Source: an uncultured Eubacteriales bacterium (GTDB lineage: Bacteria; Bacillota_A; Clostridia; Christensenellales; Aristaeellaceae). Taken from it: a DNA stretch of 9,384 nucleotides. The notes under the pieces are model-generated. The model made no database searches. It was given only the letters and a program-made list of their open reading frames with translations, and had not been told where the DNA came from. The stretch spans positions 1 through 9,384 of the forward strand of contig CADCQZ010000053.1 of assembly GCA_902803675.1 (NCBI GenBank). The letters are read 5' to 3'. Below, in pieces: positions 5,967-9,384 of this stretch. The translations under genes and the position numbers were made by a program. Numbering within the stretch: position 1 is the first letter of the stretch; each line of letters begins with the position of its first letter.

Positions 5967-6734
5967 ATGGCCATCGCCCATATCAGCATTTCCTCCGCCG
6001 CCCTGGAGCGCGGCACACGCCTGAGCGTGATCCTGCCCGTGGATCAGGCCTGGTACCGGAAAGGACCGCGCCCGCTCAAGACCCTCATCCTGCTCCACGG
6101 GCTCACCGGGGATGAGGACAACTGGCTGAATTATACCAACGCCGCCCGCCTGGTGCGGGAAAAGCCCCTGTGCGTGATCATGCCGGACGGGGACAACAGC
6201 TTCTACGCCGATTCCGCCGCCACGGGCGCGCGCGTCATGACTTTCATCGGCGAAGAGCTTCCGGGGCTGTGCCGCGCCATGCTGCCCCTGAGCCCCAAAA
6301 GGGAGGACACCTTCATCGCCGGGCTGTCCATGGGCGGGTTCGGGGCGGTCAACTGCGCCCTGACCTATCCGGAGACCTTCAGCTGCGCTGCCATGTATTC
6401 CGCGGCCCTGATCTCGGAGCGGGTCATGAAGGCCGAAGGCGCCGCCGGCAGGCATTTCAGGGCGCTCTTCGACCTGAACAGCGTCCGGGCCTTCTCGGGC
6501 TGCCCGGCGGACTATGAGGCCCTGGCGGAACGCCTGGCAGCGTCGGACCGCCCAAAGCCCCGGATCTATACCACCTGCGGGACGGAGGACTCCCTCTATC
6601 CGGCCAATGCCGCTTTCGCGGAAAAACTCGAGCGCCTGGGCTATGACGTGACCTGGGAGGCTCGTCCCGGCGCGCACACCTGGGATTTCTGGGAGGAGAG
6701 CCTGAGGAGGACCCTGGACTGGCTGCCCCTGTAA
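5967..6734 (+). CDS. Alpha/beta-hydrolase esterase, EstA (tributyrin/acetyl esterase)-like
   Basis: The 255-residue product is a serine esterase of the putative-esterase family (PF00756), which also holds S-formylglutathione hydrolase and esterase D. The oxyanion strand LILLHGLTGDEDNW (40-53) resembles lactococcal EstA, as do the following VIMPDGDNSFY (70-80) and the nucleophile elbow FIAGLSMGGFGA (116-127). The predicted triad is Ser121, Asp208 (in CGTEDSLY) and His237 (in GAHTWDFW). There is no signal peptide, so it is probably cytoplasmic and hydrolyses short-chain acyl esters, perhaps acetyl or feruloyl groups from imported sugars; the substrate is inferred from relatives only. It stands alone with its own promoter and a likely terminator, so its neighbours say little about its role. 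Confidence 0.92.
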   Translation: MAIAHISISSAALERGTRLSVILPVDQAWYRKGPRPLKTLILLHGLTGDEDNWLNYTNAARLVREKPLCVIMPDGDNSFYADSAATGARVMTFIGEELPGLCRAMLPLSPKREDTFIAGLSMGGFGAVNCALTYPETFSCAAMYSAALISERVMKAEGAAGRHFRALFDLNSVRAFSGCPADYEALAERLAASDRPKPRIYTTCGTEDSLYPANAAFAEKLERLGYDVTWEARPGAHTWDFWEESLRRTLDWLPL

Positions 6735-6743
6735 AACGAACGG

Positions 6744-6776
6744 AGCGGATGGAGGAGCCCCCGGCCGCTGTTTTTT
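6744..6776 (+). terminator. Probable intrinsic terminator after the esterase gene
   Basis: AGCGG (6744-6748) pairs with CCGCT (6765-6769). The stem extends past one A/G mismatch by three more pairs (6750-6752 with 6761-6763, including a T.G pair), and six T follow after one G (6771-6776). It starts 10 bases after the esterase stop. The stem is imperfect, so some read-through into the next genes is possible. Confidence 0.6.
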
Positions 6777-6867
6777 CCCGGCGCCCGGTGTCCCTTCCCG
6801 ACCGCTCCCATCCCTTTTGACCGCCGAAAAACGATCCAGCGCCAGCCCAGAGACGGGCCTGAGGACG
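6777..6867. other. Intergenic stretch without a recognisable element
   Basis: These 91 bases between the probable esterase terminator and the next ribosome binding site hold no open frame I would support. A TTGACC at 6817-6822 could be a -35 box, but no acceptable -10 lies 16-18 bases further, so I cannot place the promoter of the dnaD-dnaC pair. It may be weak or depend on read-through. Confidence 0.4.
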
Positions 6868-6874
6868 AAGGAGG
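6868..6874 (+). promoter_or_regulatory. Distant ribosome binding site of the dnaD-like gene
   Basis: AAGGAGG lies 13 bases before the ATG at 6888, unusually far. An in-frame TGA at 6882-6884 rules out an earlier start, and the next in-frame ATG is about 54 codons inside the conserved N-terminal domain. A small stem, AGGC (6872-6875) with GCCT (6879-6882), could shorten the effective spacing or mask the site, so translation may be tuned here. Confidence 0.55.
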
Positions 6875-6887
6875 CGCCGCCTGAAAC

Positions 6888-8306
6888 ATGTTCAAACGCA
6901 GTGAAGACGCCCGGGCCTGGGGCGTCACGGCCATCGAGAATATCTTCATCACCGACTACCTTCCCAACGCCAGGGGCGATTACGTGAAGGTGTATCTGTG
7001 GGGCCTGTACCACAGCCAGCGGGCGGATGAGAACCTGACCGCCGAGGACATGGCGGCGGCCCTGGACATCCCCGCGGCGGATATCATGAAAGCCTTCCGC
7101 TACTGGGAGCGGCGGGGCCTTGTCACCATCGAGACGGACGATCCCCCCGTGATCGAATACAAGAGCGCCTTTACCCAGGCCCTGAGCGGCAGTCCCCTCC
7201 GGGCCGAGGACGACTATGTGGATTTCGCCGAGAGCGTGTACGCCGCTTTCGGTTCCAAGCGCAAGATCAAGCCCGACGAGATCGCCCGGGCCTGGGAGTG
7301 GGTGCAGGACATCGGCCTGACACCGGAAGCCGTGCTGATGCTGCTCAATCACTGCATCGCTTCCTGGCGCCCCCAGTTTTCTTTCAAAAAGGCCGAAGGC
7401 CTGGCCCTGGCCATGAAGGAGAGCGGCGCGGTGACCGCGGAGGACGCGGAGAGCTTCCTGCGCAGCGACCTGAACTGCCACATCGAGGCCCGGCAGGTGC
7501 TCCGGGCCCTGGGCAAACGGGGCCGCATGGAAAGCGACGCGGAGCTGGCGCTGTACCGGAAATGGCGGGACGAGTGGGGGTTCACCCCGGAAGCCATCCT
7601 GGCCGCCTGCAGCGAGACCGCCTCCGGTGAGCCGAATTTCGCGTACCTGGACGGCATCCTGCGCCAGTTCCGCGAGCGCAACCTGAGCGCCCGGACCGGC
7701 AGCGAGGTGGAGGCCGCCCTGAAAGCGGAAAAGGATGAAAAGGACCTGGCCAAAGAGATCACCCGGGGATTCCGCCCCGCCGTGACATGGGAATACAGCG
7801 TGAACCTGTACCGGCAGTGGCGCAGGACCTTCCCCCACGAAGTGCTCCTTCTGGCCTCGGAGGAGATCCGCGCCGCCAACAAGGGCGCCGAGGCCATGGT
7901 GCTTTTGCTCAATTCCTGGCAGGAGAAAGGGCTCACCACCGCGGACAAGGCCGCCGAATACCTGCGCGTATACCGGACCGAGACCGAGGCCCTGACGGCG
8001 GTCTTCGCCGCCTGCGATCTGGCCGCCCGGCCCACCGCGGCGGACCATGAGTGGTACCGCGAATGCCTCAGGGCGGGCTTCAGCCGGGATGATATCCTGT
8101 CGGCCGCCCGGAAGGCGTCTCTGGTGCGCGGGAACAAACTCGCCTACATCCGGAAAGTGCTGGAGGGCGCGCCGGAGGGCAGGCCCTCCGCCGGGAAGAC
8201 CGTCCGCGCCCAGCAGTACGAACAGCGCAGCTACACCGAGGAACAACTGGCCGGTATCGCCGATGACCCGATCCTGAAAGCTCTGGAGGGCAAAAATGAA
8301 CAGTGA
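6888..8306 (+). CDS. DnaD-domain primosome protein with tandem DnaD-like units
   Basis: This 472-residue protein belongs to the DnaD/DnaB2 family of Bacillota helicase-loading proteins. The N-terminus (about 1-95, with IFITDYLPNARGDYVKVYLWGLY and a winged-helix-like region ending RRGLVTI) matches the DnaD N-terminal domain used for oligomerisation. Two similar units follow. Each has a longer part (133-193 and 304-361, ending EKG/ESG, then TAEDAESFL or TTADKAAEYL) and a shorter part (222-261 and 389-426) with the family motif of a Trp/Tyr-rich helix, GF followed by an AIL/DIL helix, then AYLDGIL or AYIRKVL. The YxxxIL-like element contacts DNA in DnaD. The protein is about twice as long as Bacillus DnaD (about 230 residues). 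It overlaps the next gene, a DnaC/DnaI-type ATPase, by 11 bases, so both likely act in loading the replicative helicase at origins or stalled forks. Confidence 0.9.
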   Translation: MFKRSEDARAWGVTAIENIFITDYLPNARGDYVKVYLWGLYHSQRADENLTAEDMAAALDIPAADIMKAFRYWERRGLVTIETDDPPVIEYKSAFTQALSGSPLRAEDDYVDFAESVYAAFGSKRKIKPDEIARAWEWVQDIGLTPEAVLMLLNHCIASWRPQFSFKKAEGLALAMKESGAVTAEDAESFLRSDLNCHIEARQVLRALGKRGRMESDAELALYRKWRDEWGFTPEAILAACSETASGEPNFAYLDGILRQFRERNLSARTGSEVEAALKAEKDEKDLAKEITRGFRPAVTWEYSVNLYRQWRRTFPHEVLLLASEEIRAANKGAEAMVLLLNSWQEKGLTTADKAAEYLRVYRTETEALTAVFAACDLAARPTAADHEWYRECLRAGFSRDDILSAARKASLVRGNKLAYIRKVLEGAPEGRPSAGKTVRAQQYEQRSYTEEQLAGIADDPILKALEGKNEQ

Positions 8307-9264
8307 GATCTATCAGCGCGTCATGGACGAATACGCCCGTCAGAGGGACAGGAACGCGTCCGAGGAGGCCCGGCGGCGGGAGGAGATCGCCGAAAAGCAT
8401 CCCGATCTGGCGAAACTGTGCCATGACCGTCACCGCCTGATCCTCGACGGGATCGAGAACATGCTGCGGGGACAGGGGCCCGCCGGCGAAGACCTGGAAA
8501 AGCACATGCGGGATTATAACGCCCGCATCCGCGAGGCCCTGGCCTCGGCGGGGTATCCCGAAAACTATCTGGAGCCGGTCTACCGGTGTGAAAAATGCCG
8601 GGATACGGGCTATACCGGGGAAAAGATCCGGGAGATGTGCTCCTGCCTCAAGGCCGCCCTGGCGCGCGCCGGGGACAGCGCTCCCTGGACGGAGAGCTTC
8701 GAGACCTTCGACGAGACATTTTATCCCGAGATCCCTCTGGAGGATCTGCCCAAATACACCCAGCGGGCCTATATGCATGAGATCCGGAAAGCCTGCGAGA
8801 GCTTCGCGGACGATTATCCCGGCGGCGGCCGGATCAATCTGCTGCTCCACGGGAAGAGCGGCCTGGGCAAGACCTATCTGGTGCGCTGCGTCGCCTCGCG
8901 GCTAATGGACCGGGGCATCGGGGTGAAGTACGTGACGGCCTTCAGGATGCTGGACGACCTGAGGCAGGACTATTTCCGGCCGGAAGGGGTCACGCAAGAC
9001 TACCTGAACACGGATTTCCTCATCATCGACGACCTGGGCATCGAGCCGTTGTTCGACAACATCACGGTGGAAATGATCCTGAACGTGCTCAACGAGAGGA
9101 TGCTGCGCCGCAAGGGCACCGCCGTGAGCACCAATCTGAACCGCACCGAGCTGCAGAAGCGCTACACCGAGCGCTTCATCTCCAGGATGCTGTCCCCCGC
9201 CACCTGCCTGGACCTGACCTTCCGGGGGACGGACCTGAGGCTGTACGGGAGCGGGAAGGCTTAA
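8296..9264 (+). CDS. DnaC/DnaI-type AAA+ helicase loader
   Basis: The 322-residue product is an AAA+ ATPase of the DnaC/DnaI family that loads the replicative DNA helicase. A charged helical N-terminal region (1-90) would bind the helicase. A cysteine cluster, CEKC (98-101) and CSC (115-117), can bind zinc, as in Bacillus DnaI. The ATPase core has Walker A GKSGLGKT (186-193), Walker B FLIIDD (241-246), sensor 1 STNLN (278-282, Asn280) and a TERFISRML segment (291-299) in which Arg293 or Arg297 can serve as arginine finger. All key residues are present. GGAGG (8285-8289), 6 bases before the ATG, lies inside the dnaD-like gene, and the 11-base overlap indicates coupled translation. The strong terminator at 9301 closes the unit. 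IstB-type transposase helpers share the AAA+ core, but the cysteine cluster and the dnaD neighbour favour the replication loader. Confidence 0.93.
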   Translation: MNSEIYQRVMDEYARQRDRNASEEARRREEIAEKHPDLAKLCHDRHRLILDGIENMLRGQGPAGEDLEKHMRDYNARIREALASAGYPENYLEPVYRCEKCRDTGYTGEKIREMCSCLKAALARAGDSAPWTESFETFDETFYPEIPLEDLPKYTQRAYMHEIRKACESFADDYPGGGRINLLLHGKSGLGKTYLVRCVASRLMDRGIGVKYVTAFRMLDDLRQDYFRPEGVTQDYLNTDFLIIDDLGIEPLFDNITVEMILNVLNERMLRRKGTAVSTNLNRTELQKRYTERFISRMLSPATCLDLTFRGTDLRLYGSGKA

Positions 9265-9300
9265 AGCGTACAGGGGCAGAAAAAACAGCCGGACGAAAAC

Positions 9301-9336
9301 AAAGTCCCGCCGGAATAACGGCAGGACTTTTTCTTT
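9301..9336 (+). terminator. Strong intrinsic terminator after the dnaD-dnaC pair
   Basis: AAAGTCC (9301-9307) pairs with GGACTTT (9324-9330). Inside, past a C/A mismatch, GCCG (9309-9312) pairs with CGGC (9319-9322) around a six-base GAATAA loop. The stem runs into a T-rich tail through 9336. The A-rich sequence on the left side (GAAAACAAAG) gives a T-rich tail on the other strand, so it may work in both directions. I see no gene in the 48 bases after it. Confidence 0.88.
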
Positions 9337-9384
9337 GGAAACAGACCCGAACGGGCAAGACCCGGGGAGGCCCGGGGAAATACC

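Noticed and set aside
6817..6845. Promoter starting with TTGACC before the dnaD-like gene
   Set aside because: At 16-18 bases downstream there is no acceptable -10 box (the 17-base position reads CGCCAG), so the match is likely accidental.
5412..8246. A 944-codon open frame on the minus strand across the small gene, the esterase and the dnaD-like gene
   Set aside because: It is in the same codon register as the three plus-strand genes, so its stops would require TTA, CTA or TCA codons in them; these are rare in such GC-rich coding. The translation is low-complexity (Gly, His, Gln, Val rich) with no family motif, while the plus-strand proteins are clearly recognisable.
8296..9264. IstB-type transposase helper instead of a replication loader
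   Set aside because: The AAA+ core is shared, but no istA-like transposase or terminal repeats are present, and the cysteine cluster plus the overlapping dnaD-like gene fit a helicase loader.
9176..9358. A 60-codon minus-strand frame over the terminator
   Set aside because: It runs through the strong hairpin terminator and the end of the loader gene, and its product is Arg/Pro/Ser rich with no recognisable feature.

Overview
The window looks like a stretch of ordinary chromosome from a high-GC member of the Bacillota, most likely an uncultured gut-type Clostridia. Four things point there. A DnaD-family primosome protein is paired with a DnaC/DnaI-type helicase loader. There is a DUF4317 protein, a family I know mainly from Clostridia. 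The genes carry strong GGAGG ribosome binding sites. The promoters are clean sigma-A types set in short, more AT-rich gaps. Third codon positions are dominated by G and C. I see no IS element, phage gene, CRISPR array, tRNA or rRNA.

Left end, minus strand (1-1244): a two-gene operon, cutC followed by a glycosylasparaginase/isoaspartyl-peptidase-type Ntn hydrolase that runs off the window edge. It is driven by a near-consensus promoter (TTGACA-17-TACAAT). A second promoter (TTGACT-17-TAAAAT) fires the other way from the same 188-bp gap.

Middle, plus strand (1433-5861): a tightly packed operon of typA/bipA (ribosome-associated GTPase), a YwlE-like low-molecular-weight phosphatase, trmO/tsaA (methylation of t6A37 in tRNA), a DUF4317 protein and a 123-residue protein of unknown function. 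The last three junctions are 4-base ATGA overlaps, so translational coupling is likely. The named members point to ribosome and tRNA quality or stress adaptation, which is the best contextual hint for the two unknowns.

Right part, plus strand (5862-9384): a single-gene unit encoding an EstA-like serine esterase, with its own promoter, a structured leader and a probable terminator. It is followed by an overlapping dnaD-like/dnaC-like pair for loading the replicative helicase, closed by a strong intrinsic terminator at 9301-9336. The DnaD-like protein is long (472 residues) and seems to contain an internal duplication of a unit of roughly 125 residues.

Most of this is core housekeeping. The best candidates for something undescribed are the DUF4317 plus 123-residue pair inside the translation operon, the cutC-glycosylasparaginase pairing, and the duplicated DnaD architecture. 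I found no clear novel defence or mobile system.
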